Source: Volutella citrinella (Eukaryota > Ascomycota > Sordariomycetes > Hypocreales > Nectriaceae). Taken from it: a stretch of DNA of 64,000 nucleotides. Positions 36,365-47,385 of the stretch are shown piece after piece (positions within the stretch are counted from its first letter, which is position 1; every line of letters begins with the position of its first letter). A program made the position numbers and the translations under genes. The notes beneath the pieces are model-generated. The model was given only the letters and a program-made list of their open reading frames with translations. It was not told the origin of the DNA and did not search any database. The DNA lies in NCBI GenBank assembly GCA_034401135.1, contig JAWZSP010000006.1:992001-1056000 (forward strand), written 5' to 3'.

Positions 36365-39300
36365 TCAGCAACTCAACCACTTCGCTTGCAAGCAAGTCCC
36401 GATCGCGGGGTTAGGATCACAATTGTCTGTTCTGGCACCCTGTTCGAGTAATAAGCGCACTACCGCCTCATGGCCAGCCTTTACAGCGAAACACAGGGGT
36501 GAATGGCCACGGTAGTCCTTTGTTTCGATATCGGTCCCCTGTTCAATCAGTAATCGCACTACCGCCTCGTGGCCCTTCTCTGCAGCGATACACAGGGATG
36601 AGGGGGTATGACCGCCTGTCACTTCGATATTGGCCCCATGTTCGAGTAGTAATCGCACTACCGCTTCGTGGCCAGCCTTTGCAGCGATACACAGGGGCGA
36701 GTAGCCACGGTGGTCCTTTGCTTGAATATGGCCCATTCCTTCAACATTGGCCCTCTGTTCAAGCAGTAATCGCACTCCCGCCTCGTGGCCGGCCTCTGCA
36801 GCGAACAACAGGGCCGAGCGGCCACGGTGGTCCTTTGCTTGAATATTGGCCCCTGCATCCAGAAGCAGCTTCACAACTGCCCAGTGCCCCGCCTGAGCAG
36901 CTTTTAACAGCGGAGTTTTAACGTCGGCGCCCCGTTCAACGCGCAGGCGTGCAATAACTCCCACCTGATGGTCAGCCGCTAGGGACAGCGGCGACGTGTG
37001 AGTTTCCCTGTCACCATCAACCTTGGCCCCCTTGTCCAAGAGCATTCTAAGCCTTGCTGCATCGCCCCTCATAGCAGCTTGTTTTAACAATTCACCACAT
37101 TCCCCCGACTCGCCCCATGTCCCGAGGTTCGTGATGAGCTCGAGTAACACGTCTGTTGCGGTATCGAATTCTCCCTTGGCGGCTTCGGCCAGCATCGAGA
37201 ACCTGGTATCTTCCGATTGCACATCAGCTCCTTTTTCAATAATGAGTCGCGTGATGCTCGCGTTGCGTTCGCCGATTGTCCGAAGCAGCAAGGTCCAGCG
37301 TAGTCCACGCCCGTCCCTTGCTGGTGCCACCGTTGCATATCGCGACACAAGGTCAAAAGTCCCCCAATCCAAATCCACCGGGACGCCCTTCTCAAGTAGC
37401 GCACGCACCACCTCTTCGTATCCCCTGTCAACTGCCCAATACAGGGCTACTTGGTTACCTCGAATCTTCGGGTCCACGGGTAGCACATCTCGATCTATCG
37501 CTCGCCCGAGCTTCTGAGAGACCCATGGCTCGAGGTCCTTGGAACGTAGAGAGTGGTACCTGAAAAATCGTTTGGCATAGTCCAAGAACAGAAACTCTTG
37601 GTCTGGTTTGACTATGCTGCGCTGGATCTCCTTGGTCAGTGATTTGTTTGCATCCATGGTGGGAGTTGCTCTCGACTTCAGAAAACGCAATGCGACATCT
37701 CGAATCTGTGATGGGCGCAGGGCGGATCGCACGACATTGACTGGGACTGCTCTGTAATCGACCTGGGGCACGACTGTTCTGGATACCTCTCTGCCAAACA
37801 CTCCATAACTCAGATATGTGATGATGATTTCGCTCATGCTTTTGTTTGCCTCGTTAGTTGTAAAGGTCTGGCCGGCCACGCCCTTGTGACCGCTGAGAAG
37901 GAACTGCTTGACGCTATGGTGGATAAATTTGACCGACAAAGTCTCTTCATCCACGATGACAAGGCTCCCGCAGGATGCCAGAACTGAGTAAATGTTGTTT
38001 GGCATTCGCTCTGGTGTCCAATGAGATTCTCCTGGAACTACTCCTAGTGCCTCTCGCAGTTCCTCTGTTAAGAGCGGACGGCGGGCCATTGCAATGAGCT
38101 GCAGCACCCGTCTTTGATCGGCGATGGCATGGCTGCCGCCTAATAGCGTTGAGTGTTTTAGAATACCAGAGAAAGTGCTCGGAAGGTCTGTTGGAAGATC
38201 TACCAATGCCTGGCGAATAGCCTCGTCTGTTTTGGCCATACAGATCGAGCTGATTTGAAGAGCAACCCAGAGAAACATGCCCTGAGCCCTCTGTAACAGG
38301 GCGTCTCGGATAGTAAGCACAAGTGTGGGGTCTCCCACGCTAAGAACCCCCGATTGAAGGCGTCTTTCAAGTTCTGATTGTATAAACTCTGTAATGTCTG
38401 GGTTGTTCACCGGAATAGATAGAGTTGCCGAGTTGTTGGAATCATGATGCATTGTCAACGCAGATGCGGCCTTTTGTCTGAAGGATCGGCAAACCAGTAG
38501 AAGAATCTCGGCTGAAATAACCTGCAGACTCCGAGTCACTTGATCTGCCTGATCCTCGTCACACTCATCCAATCCGTCTAGAACCAAGTAAGCCTTGGAA
38601 GAACGGTTCAAGGAGGTTTTCAGGATTGAGATGATGGCATCAAGGCCAAGAGCTGGCGAAGCGATGTCGTCGACTGCTCGCGGTACAACAATGGGGCCTT
38701 TGACCATGCAAAGTAGCTGGCGAGCCAGAGATCCGATGATGGTCCTTGCCTGGAGGCTCTCTGGGGTATCTTGCTGGCAGAAGAAGTAGGCCACTCTCAT
38801 ATCATCCTTCTTATCAAGGCAGAGGTCATCGACCATGTTGGCCATCGCGATTGACTTCCCTGATCCGAGGGTGCCCGCCAAAAAGAGTGTGTTTGATTGG
38901 GCTCTCATCTTCCAATCCCGATATTCAGGCTGTTGTGTGAACCAGCTGGTGTTTCCGCACCTTCGAATCTCCTTCCACGGGGATTGATAGTCATAAGTCG
39001 AACAAGCGTGAAGGATGCGCAGGCGGTCTTGGAGTTTCCGGCGATGCGATTCAGCCTCGGAATATATCGAAACAGAGGTGAGACGGCGATTCTGGTCGTG
39101 AAGTTGCTCGGCGACTAGCAAATTAACCTCTTCCTTGATTGCAGTTGCCCACTGGTCAAATTCCGACTGGTAGCTCTTCATGCCGGCATCCGTCATGAAT
39201 GTGACTAGCTGCGACATGATGGACTTTTGCTTCATTTTTAGGACATCGTGGCAAACGCGGACGATGACGAGAAAATATTCAGAGAGAGACGCTTGCAGCC

Positions 39301-39812
39301 GCCTTGATCGTGGATACATAAGTGCCATGGCTTGATATCGAGGCGCTGATCGGCCCACAACCATGAAGAGTTCTGATAGCTTCTCAAACCAGGCCGACGC
39401 ATTCACACACATCTACGACAGCGGTTAGCAAACAAAAAACAAGCCGTTCGACGGGGGAACCAACAAGCAGCGTCATCCGCATCAAGGCCCAGACGCCACA
39501 GGCAATCAGGTTTTGCGACCCGCCCACGACGACATCACCGAGAGCGGCAAACTTTTGGACTGCCTCCAAGACATTGACTAGACGAGTACCCAGGCATCTG
39601 CCACCACCGACGCGCCCCGCGACACGGCGGTCAATCTCTGCCGTAAGCCGCATAACATCGTGGATATCGGGCGGGTGGTCACAGGATCGCAGCTTCGAGG
39701 CGTGCACGTCGGCGCGTTGCGCGGCAGAGAGATCGGCTTCAAACTGCGCGATGGCCTGTCCGAGGCGGATCTCGGGCTTGAGCGGACCGGCCTTTGCTAG
39801 CATCGATGACAT
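36365..39812 (-). CDS. NACHT-ankyrin NLR-like (STAND) protein
   Basis: Exons 39465-39812 and 36365-39412 with a 52-nt intron (GTTGGT...CGTAG, branch GCTAAC); 1,131 aa. The N-terminal ~270 residues form a helical domain typical of fungal NACHT proteins (VWALMRMTLL ... SAPRYQAMALMYPRS). The NTPase core has Walker A GTLGSGKS (~296-303) and Walker B YLVLDGLDECD (~391-402), followed by winged-helix-like sequence with FIHHSVKQFLL. The C terminus holds divergent then near-identical ankyrin units built on KDHRGYSPLCIAAKAGHEAV. These intracellular sensors oligomerise on ligand recognition and drive incompatibility or defence-type cell death in fungi. The closely similar last repeats suggest recent duplication or gene conversion. 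The ATG at 39812 is followed by MSSMLAKAG, and no better upstream start is seen. Confidence 0.88.
36430..36870 (-). repeat. Near-identical ankyrin-coding tandem repeats
   Basis: About four and a half units of roughly 100 bp at the 3' end of the NLR gene share long stretches such as those coding GHEAVVRLLLE and AKDHRG. One unit carries a short extra segment (GMGHIQ) that duplicates the IQAKDHRG junction, consistent with unequal exchange. Confidence 0.75.
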
Positions 39813-41556
39813 GGAAAATGGCTGATTGCGAGCAGTGATGGGAATGATGAGTCTGGTACGGCTGCGATCATTGCCTTGGTGAGGGGTAAAGGGCTTTGCT
39901 GTGCAGCAAGGCTTTCAGCTCGTGTTCTAGTCAGCCTGACTGTCCAAGCTGGCAAGCCACACAGCCTGATTCTGCCCAAGGCTGAGACGTCGCCTGCATT
40001 TGTGCCGTGGCGTTTCCAAGTGACACAAGTCCAAGATCGAATGGGCTGAAGCTCATCCAGCACCATGCTTTGGTAGAAGTGTGGCCATCGTGCCCCTGGG
40101 TGCAGTCCGTAGTAGAGGATGCTGAGTAGGTTTGCCGTCCACTGCCAGCACGGTGCCAGAGGTGCAATTTGCAGCACTCCTGCCCATAGTACAATACGCT
40201 TGGCAGCAGCTTCGCTTGCTTGGCACCTTCCTGCGACTCAACTGTGCCGGCACCTCTGGCACTGTGCATCCACCCCGTGAGGCTCTGGCACCGTGCCTCC
40301 CTATGGCGCGGCAACACAAGGTCAGCTTCTTCTACTATGGGTGTTTAGACGGAACTTGTGCGACACATATTCCCATCACAGTCCACGATAGCCGTTGGTG
40401 AACCATGTGTAGCTACAAGGGATTCTGAGGACGTCTTGGCATCGCCTTGATCTCGAGTGCATCTGTCAATCGTCATTGTGGCCAAAATGAGGCTGTCAAT
40501 CGCGCGTATCGTAGATTCGCAGCCGCCCACATGGTCAGGGACGCGCGAGATGATACTAAATCCGGTAAGGGCAGCGGGAGCGGCGTAAAATAGACTATGC
40601 TGTGCCTTGTTTCATTAGACACATGGAGGTTGGGCTACTGCGGGACTCAGCCCTAGCGCGTGGAGATGGAGACGACGGGAGACTGGAGACTGCCACTAAT
40701 TACAGTTAGGACGGTACGAGGGTGGAATTGCTGGGGCTATGCGCTGAACCCAGGCGCAGATTGGACAAGGCCTGTGCTGGGGGAGTAATTTTGGATGCCA
40801 CTAGCCACTGCGACATGCTGGGGATGCACAGCCCCGATCCCATGCCCAGGGGATCGCAGCGGTGCTACTCTCTGGTGTCGAGAGGTGAGAGGGAGGCGAC
40901 ACAAGCTCTCCGAGTGGTCAGTGGCATACTCTCACCATCCTATTTCCCGCCTGGGTGACACGATGCACCCAAAAGCTCATCTCACCGCGCAGGCTATGCC
41001 AGACTGCTTGCCCAACGAGATTTGCTGCAGAGTGACAGCATGGGCGGTGATCCTTGCCAGACTTGCCCCCAGCCTCAGCCTTCCAGGGCAAAGATCCACC
41101 AAAAAGCTGACAGCCAAGACGCACTAAACCCGAGAAGGACCGTGAGAGCGCCCCCCCTGTCAGGTCGGCGCTGGCACTGGGGGCTTAACCCCGACAACCC
41201 GACAACCCGCCATTGCAGATACGCGGAACGAGCACGGATCCTTGGCTGATGGCATGGCCATGGCCTGCCACGAAGTTGCACGAACTAAACCAAGCAAACG
41301 GCTAGCCTCCTGCAATTACGGCGGGGCCTACTGTATCCAAGCATGGTATTGGTAGCTGCTCATGCTGAACAGCAAGGCATAGCCCGGGAAGCAAGGTCAG
41401 CTCTCCACATACCGGGCTGAGAATCCCCAGGTTGTCGGCATGTTGCAGAGTTATAAGTAGACGACGTCGTCCCGTCTTTGAGAAACTTGACTAGCATCAC
41501 CAACTCACCCGCAGCAAGAAGCCAATACAACAAGGACTCAACCACACCTTGAAGCA
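39813..41556. other. 1.7 kb divergent promoter region
   Basis: Lies between the NLR (-) and the beta-lactamase-like gene (+). No coding frame recognised. Several GGTGCC/GGCACC words recur at 40150-40300, giving weak dyad symmetry. A TATAAG box sits at 41452-41457, about 100 bp before the downstream start. Confidence 0.4.
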
Positions 41557-43374
41557 ATGGCTCTATCACGCAGTCTCCTCCTCTCCCTCATGGGCCTCGG
41601 CTCCGTCGTGGCTGACCACGTCGGCGGCCGATACCCTCCTCCCCGCGACCTATCCAGCGACGGCAGCCTCGTCAGCAAGGCATGGGCCGACCTGAGCTCG
41701 ACGCTCAACAACTACGCGGGCGGCAAGCCCGACGACAAGGCGCAGGCCGAGTTCCTCCCCGCGCTCAAGAACATCACAATCTCCATGGGCATGTTCTCGA
41801 TCCACGACGACAAGGCCGGCGAGCACCAGTTCCACTTCACGTCGGACGAGGTCAAGAACAGCGGCGTCGGCACCAGCGAGGTCAACGGCGACAGCATCTA
41901 CCGCATGCAGAGCATCACAAAGGTCTTCACCACGCTGGCCGCCCACATGCACCTCAGCCCGGACGAGTGGGTGCGTCCCATCACCAAGATCTTCCCGCAG
42001 TTTGACGGCGTCGCCCAGGCCGAGACGGGCCCGGCTCCCTATGTCAACTGGGGCGACGTCACCCCCGAGGCGCTCTCCGCCCACCTGTCCGGCATCCCCC
42101 CGAGCGCCTACCCCATCGGCTCCGGAGACTTCATCACCGACGCCATGACCATCTTCCAGACAGGCGGCAGCGCCGACGACGTCATGAAGCTGGCCCTTTC
42201 GCGAGGCTACCCCCTGACGCCGCTGTTGCACAAGAGCTCCGACGTCACCTTCAACTCCATCCCCTGCGCCGAGGAGATGTGCGGTACCAAGGACCTCGAG
42301 TCGTTCCTCGAGGGCCTCCGACTGCAGCCCCAGCTCTTCCCGACCTGGACAACCCCCAACTACGCCAACGCCGGCTTCGTGCTCTTCTCCAACGCGCTCT
42401 GGAACATTACCGGCCGCAAGCCCGACGACGTGTACACCAAGGACATCTTCGAGCCCCTCAAGATGACCAACTCGCGGTCCAGCGGCGTGTCCGACTCCGA
42501 GGAGAAGCAGGCCGTCATCATCTCCAAGGAGCTCATGCAGTTCTTCAAGGGCGACCCGGACCTGACCAAGGGCTCGGGCGGCCTCATGTCCACCATCAAC
42601 GACATGGCCAAGTTCGGCACCGGCCTGCTCAAGCACACGCTGCTCTCGCCCACCGAGACGCGCCGCTGGATGAAGCCCCGGTCCTTTACGCACCGCCTCG
42701 AGAACGCCGTCGGCGCTCCCTGGGAGATTGCCCGCTGGACGAACCCCAAGACAGGCGTCGTGCACGACCTCTACACAAAGGGCGGCAGCGGCGCCGCACA
42801 GTCTAGCGTGCTTGTGCTCGTGCCCGACTTTGACATCGGCTTCACTATCCTGTCGACGTCGTCGGACCCCCTGCTTACTCTCATCATGGGCGAGGCCGCC
42901 GACTTGATGATCGAAAAGGTGCTGCCCGCTGTCGTTGAGCAGTCCGTCAACGAGGCGCTCGACAACCTTGCCGGCACCTACGAAGGCACTGGCGGACTCA
43001 ACTCGTCCATCACCATCGGCGTCAACAAGACCGAGGGCGCGGCTCCCGGCCTCGTCATCGAGAGCTTTATCAGCAACGGCACCGACGTCATCCAGGCCGC
43101 CATCCTCGAGAAGCGCACCCTGCCCACGCGCCTAGTCCCCGCTACCATCGAGGACGGCCGCATCTCCATGTACGCCCTGAGCGACCTTGACGCCCCCGGC
43201 AAGAAGTTTGGTGTCCTGTCGGCCATCAACTATGTCGATTGGGTCAACAGTGGCGGCCGCACCTACCTGGCCTTGATGCGCGACATGTTTGTCTTTGACA
43301 TTGACGACAAGGGCAAGGCTGTGTCCATTAACCCTGTTGCCTACCGGGCCAAGCTGGAGAAGAAGAAGAACTAG
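41557..43374 (+). CDS. Secreted beta-lactamase-related serine hydrolase
   Basis: Single exon, 605 aa. The signal peptide MALSRSLLLSLMGLGSVVA is followed by a class C beta-lactamase/transpeptidase-like fold. Active-site motifs: SxxK as S119-I-T-K122 in YRMQSITKVF, Y-x-N as NYANAGF (~270), and the third box as LYTKGGSGAA (~410). The last ~130 residues form a beta-rich C-terminal domain found in fungal members. Despite the name, fungal relatives are mostly esterases, peptidases or lactonases acting on secondary compounds; the substrate here is unknown. Codon use is strongly GC-ending, consistent with good expression. It is convergent with the AlkB-like gene (128 bp apart). Confidence 0.85.
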   Translation: MALSRSLLLSLMGLGSVVADHVGGRYPPPRDLSSDGSLVSKAWADLSSTLNNYAGGKPDDKAQAEFLPALKNITISMGMFSIHDDKAGEHQFHFTSDEVKNSGVGTSEVNGDSIYRMQSITKVFTTLAAHMHLSPDEWVRPITKIFPQFDGVAQAETGPAPYVNWGDVTPEALSAHLSGIPPSAYPIGSGDFITDAMTIFQTGGSADDVMKLALSRGYPLTPLLHKSSDVTFNSIPCAEEMCGTKDLESFLEGLRLQPQLFPTWTTPNYANAGFVLFSNALWNITGRKPDDVYTKDIFEPLKMTNSRSSGVSDSEEKQAVIISKELMQFFKGDPDLTKGSGGLMSTINDMAKFGTGLLKHTLLSPTETRRWMKPRSFTHRLENAVGAPWEIARWTNPKTGVVHDLYTKGGSGAAQSSVLVLVPDFDIGFTILSTSSDPLLTLIMGEAADLMIEKVLPAVVEQSVNEALDNLAGTYEGTGGLNSSITIGVNKTEGAAPGLVIESFISNGTDVIQAAILEKRTLPTRLVPATIEDGRISMYALSDLDAPGKKFGVLSAINYVDWVNSGGRTYLALMRDMFVFDIDDKGKAVSINPVAYRAKLEKKKN

Positions 43375-43502
43375 GGTGGTGAGATGGGGCGTGTGACGGC
43401 CGGGTTGTATCATATATAGACATTTTTCTTCGTTGTTACTCATGCATGCATACATTAATGTAGCGTTCTATCGTCCATAATAGACCATGACAATCAGTTC
43501 AT

Positions 43503-44201
43503 TCAAGACTTTGCTTCCTTCGACTCCTCTTCTGGCGCGGGAGACGCTGACTGCGCATCCTGCTTCCACCGATACTCCCTCTCCACGCCTATCCGGGCCT
43601 GCGCCGTGTCGCACACCTTCTCGTTGCCGCACTCACACACGGGAGGCTCGCGCAGCCACCGGTACGTCAGGCTCCAGCGGTCTCCTCTCCAGCGCACCGT
43701 GCCGTCGCCCAGCGTGTCTGACTTGCGCGCCTTGATGCCGTGCATCCAGTGCAGCCGCGAGTCGCCCGACATCTGGACCATGCTGCGCGGCACTAGGTCC
43801 ACGTCGACCCTCTGGTCCGTCTCGGTGCACCGGAACTGCATGAACAGCGGCGTCCCCAGCGAGAGCGCGTAGAGCTGGTCAAATGCGCTGTGTGTGTCGA
43901 CGTGCGGCGGGATGCCCGTCCCTGGCGCGTAGTGCTGCAGGCAGACTTGGTCTGGTGGTCGGCCCTCGGTCGTGGGCAGCAGCGGGACGAGCCAGTCCGG
44001 GAACGCCTTGAATGGAATCTCCTTGTCGATGCCGAATGTCTTGTAGCTGAAAGTGTAGCCGTAGTGGAGGGACAGCCGGCCTCCTCGCTTGGGCCAGTCT
44101 AGCTCATGCTGGAAGATGTGCAGCAGTTTGGCCTCGTGCTCCGGAGTGATGAACTCGTCTTGTATTAGCAGGCCCGGGGGTTTGACGGGGAGCTCAGTCA
44201 T
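43503..44201 (-). CDS. AlkB-like 2OG-Fe(II) dioxygenase (ALKBH8 type)
   Basis: Single exon, 232 aa. The jelly-roll motif is PPHVDTHSAF (His100, Asp102), with distal His154 in HWMHGI and the 2OG-binding arginines in RWSLTYRW (Arg175, Arg181). The stretch VCLQHYAPGTGIPPHVDTH closely matches the AlkB domain of ALKBH8, which hydroxylates modified wobble uridines in tRNA. No methyltransferase or RRM domain is attached, as in many fungi where the oxygenase is separate from Trm9. The C terminus (CECGNEKVC, then an acidic Lys/Glu tail) might hold a small metal site. The tRNA role is inferred from the family; RNA or DNA repair is an alternative. Confidence 0.82.
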   Translation of the reverse strand: MTELPVKPPGLLIQDEFITPEHEAKLLHIFQHELDWPKRGGRLSLHYGYTFSYKTFGIDKEIPFKAFPDWLVPLLPTTEGRPPDQVCLQHYAPGTGIPPHVDTHSAFDQLYALSLGTPLFMQFRCTETDQRVDVDLVPRSMVQMSGDSRLHWMHGIKARKSDTLGDGTVRWRGDRWSLTYRWLREPPVCECGNEKVCDTAQARIGVEREYRWKQDAQSASPAPEEESKEAKS

Positions 44202-44397
44202 CGCTGTTTTGAATTCATTTGACTCGGATGCGATTTCCTCATGTCATCAGGCGATTTTGGTGGAGGCATAAAATCCGAGTCTGCACAAACACACAACTTT
44301 CGATGGTCACGTGATGGCATCAATTGCTGCCAATGTTAGACACCACATCATCAGCAGTCAAGACCCGTGTCTTTGACATGTATTTTATTATTTTACT

Positions 44398-46706
44398 CTA
44401 TCCGCTTTTATGCTCGCGCAGTGATCTATTGGCTTGGTAAACCTTCATCATCACCTTTCTGATTATATGCACTGAATGCTGAGCGACATTTGCCTCGGAC
44501 AGTTTATACAGCAACTCGACTTGTTCTGGAGTCCAGACAAGATTGTAAGAGTTGGAGAATGAAGCTTGCTGTAATTTGATCCCGGTCAGTCCTGTCGCAG
44601 TGAAACCTTGGCCATGTTACTCACCGATGGGTCGTAGTCCCCCACCGCGGCGTTTGGGAGCAGCGGGCAGTAGACCAGGTAAATGTCTTCACCCGTGTCG
44701 CGCACGCCTTTGAACACTTTGGCGTAGTTTGTGTGCGGCTCTCGCGACCTCAAGCCCTCAGTTGTGGTTAGTGATGTCTCGGAGCTGACATCTGCAAACT
44801 GATGCGTCACGTCCTCCAGAGTAATGTGGCAGTCGCTTGCAAAGTTGTGGATGCGACGGATAGCCGAGTTGGTCTTGACGTCGGAGGATGCGTCAAAGTC
44901 TACAATGACGTCGGCGCCTCTCTCTGGACGGGCCAGGATGTGGTTCGGTAGGTTGTTGGACATGCCGCTGTCCATGAGGCGAACACGCCCCTGAGCCTCC
45001 CACGTCTCTGGCGTCTGTTCGTTGGTAGCTTCCATATCCACTGTTGGCTCTTTTGGGATGGCCAATTCGTCTTGCTGCTTCTTTGTGCCAAGCCTGGGTG
45101 ATGGGGCTGCGAGCAGTTCTGCCTCTTTCATTGCCTCCTCCACCCCATTCACTCGTATCGGCCTTGATCCTTTCCAGGTTCCGTAGAATGGGTTTGGATC
45201 ATGCCCAGCACGGATGGGATTCGCCCATAGTTTCTCCCACTTCTTCTGGCGGATGAAGTTGTTCAGCCCGAAGAGAATGCGCGACATGAAGGTGCCCTTG
45301 GGTAGAGAGGCCAGCAGGGCTGAGATGTATCCCGTCAGCGGACCAGCTGGGGCACTCGTGCATTGGCCAAGCAGTAACGAAAGAGACTGCTCAGGGCGTC
45401 TGTCCACCGAGTGCCCCGACATGAAGGTGCGACCCCATGCCCACGTCGGGATGTAGCGCTGCAGGTCAGGACATCCAATCTCAACCGGGGAGATCTCGAA
45501 CCACTGGAAGAGTCCCTTTGGGTCGTACTCTTCCACATGGCCGTCTTGTGTTTGACTCAGTGGGCCAACGGACAGATTCTTGACCTCGTGCTGCGTCGTA
45601 GACCTCTCTGGGGGTTGTCTCTTACTGATGGAAGAGTCCATGTGCGGCTTCACGCCCGCCGAGTCATTAGGCGCTCGCCGCACGGCCGTCAGTATCGGCA
45701 TGGGCTCTGCACCTCGACCCAACTCGGTGCGGGTCCAGATCTTAGAGAACTGGAATGATGCTCGGCTCAGTCTTGCCTTTGGCTCGCGCGAGAGGAACTG
45801 ATATGATGTCGTGAGGGTGGCGTATAGGTCCATAATGCCGAGCCCGATGATGCTGCACTGCGCCTTTCTCACCAAGGGTCCGATGAGAAAGTAGACTCCC
45901 TTGCTGCTGCGAGCGACGGTGTTGAGGGCCTGCACGCTGATGGGATGCGCCAGCTCTTGGGCCATCAAGAGGTAGTGGCGCTTGAGTCTGCCTGCGTCTT
46001 GACTGGCGACGGTGTAATAGGCGCCAATTGTCCAGCAACTCCCACTGACTCCGGCGATCCAGGTGACGCAGTCCCATAGTCCAGTGGCCTTGGAAGCCGA
46101 GATGAAAGCGGTGAATCCGTACATGGCCCTGTAGCCACCACCGGATCCTCCAACGGCGACAAGAGGCACATCGTCGGGGTGCACAGTCTCGCCAGGGGGC
46201 AGGCCAAGGAACTGGTGTAAAGAGTCGTGGCCCTGGGACGACAGCCTCTTCTTTCTCAACTCGATGAAATGTCTCTCTTCCGTACTCAGCGTAGAAGAGC
46301 ACCGCACCCTAGCGTCTCGCTTCAGCTCAGGGTACACATTGACGTCGAGCTCGTCGCGCTTCAACAAGGTTTTGATGCGTGCAAGATCTAGTGCCCGTTG
46401 ATACCATCGCTGCAGGATGACACCCACACTGGACCTGGGCTTCGCCGGCACGCTTGCGCCAGCAGACGCCGCCACATGGCGAATGTCAGAGCTTACAACA
46501 AAGGAGCGACCAGGCTTTCCGCGCTGGCCCCTCAACAAATGCCGCTGCGACGAGGCCCAGCGCCAGTCGAGCTTGGCCCGCTCGGTCAAGTGAGGCAGAT
46601 GGGACGAGACGGGCGTGGCCTGGAAGAGAGTGACGAGGGCGCACAGGCAGTAGGCCTTGACGTAGAGATAGGCCGGAGACTGTCTCACGGTCCTGAGGAT
46701 CACCAT
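44398..46706 (-). CDS. Cytosolic phospholipase A2-type lipase (PLAc domain)
   Basis: Exons 44625-46706 and 44398-44568 with a 56-nt phase-0 intron (GTGAGT...TACAG); 750 aa. The second exon replaces a spurious stop and adds a tail (NSYNLVWTPEQVELLYKLSE) typical of the family. Group IV PLA2 marks: oxyanion loop GGSGGGYRAM, nucleophile elbow WIAGVSGSCW (Ser221) and the Asp loop LMDSGMSNNLP, which has Ser in place of the second Gly of the usual DGG. A hydrophobic N-terminal segment (AYLYVKAYCLCALVTLF) could be a signal-anchor. The enzyme should release fatty acids from phospholipids. A ~60-residue Ser/Pro/Gln-rich insertion lies in the middle of the catalytic domain (around residues 345-400). Confidence 0.85.
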
Positions 46707-47385
46707 GATCTCGGGGCGCGCGTGATGACAATTCGACGTTTGCCATTCGGCGACCGCGGCGGCTGACGCTGGATGTGTCCCTGGGCCCTGAGCGGCGCTA
46801 GCATCTCATCCCGACGATGGCGCGCCCATACCCGTCGCGATGCGCCACCACGTGGACATTTCATTTGCCGCGCTGCGAACCTGTGCCGCCTCACCATTTA
46901 GGTTTCAACGGGAATGCACGGAAAATAGATGAATCAGTGGAGTGTTATTGGGTTTAATCTTCATTTCAAATGCATTGATTCTATTTTATTATTTATTTTA
47001 TTCTTCGGGTCACCTTCGTTTAGCTGGCATGGGGAAGTTGGAATTACCTCAGTCAGTTGCAGCGATCATTACACAGGCCACAGCGCAACAGCACGGTCTC
47101 AAAGTCACAAGTCTCCGGAGGAATGAATATCTAAAAGGTTGGACTCACTGTTGGGAGAGGTTGCAGGGTCGAAACGAAAACTAGAGGCACAGGCCTAACC
47201 ATCTAACCCGTACACGGATGCCTCAGAGCTGGGCACATGGATGATGCATCAATCACACAGCTGTAGATGGCGAATGGGTTGAAGCGAAGACGGTGTTGCT
47301 CAGCAACTATTTATTATCCAAGTTCTAGGAGCTATTGATCACAGTTGCCAGATTTCCATCCCATTCTCCAAGTCTGCACCATCGC
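46707..47385. other. Intergenic, no gene seen
   Basis: Positions 46930-47010 are AT-rich. It is the promoter of the phospholipase gene and the 3' flank of the DUF1996 gene. Confidence 0.45.

Noticed and set aside
40090..40320. Recurring GGTGCC/GGCACC words as a hairpin element
   Set aside because: Spacing is irregular and arms are short; no continuous stem could be drawn.
41650..42765. 371-codon minus-strand frame
   Set aside because: Antisense of the beta-lactamase-like gene, whose SxxK and YxN motifs establish the real strand.
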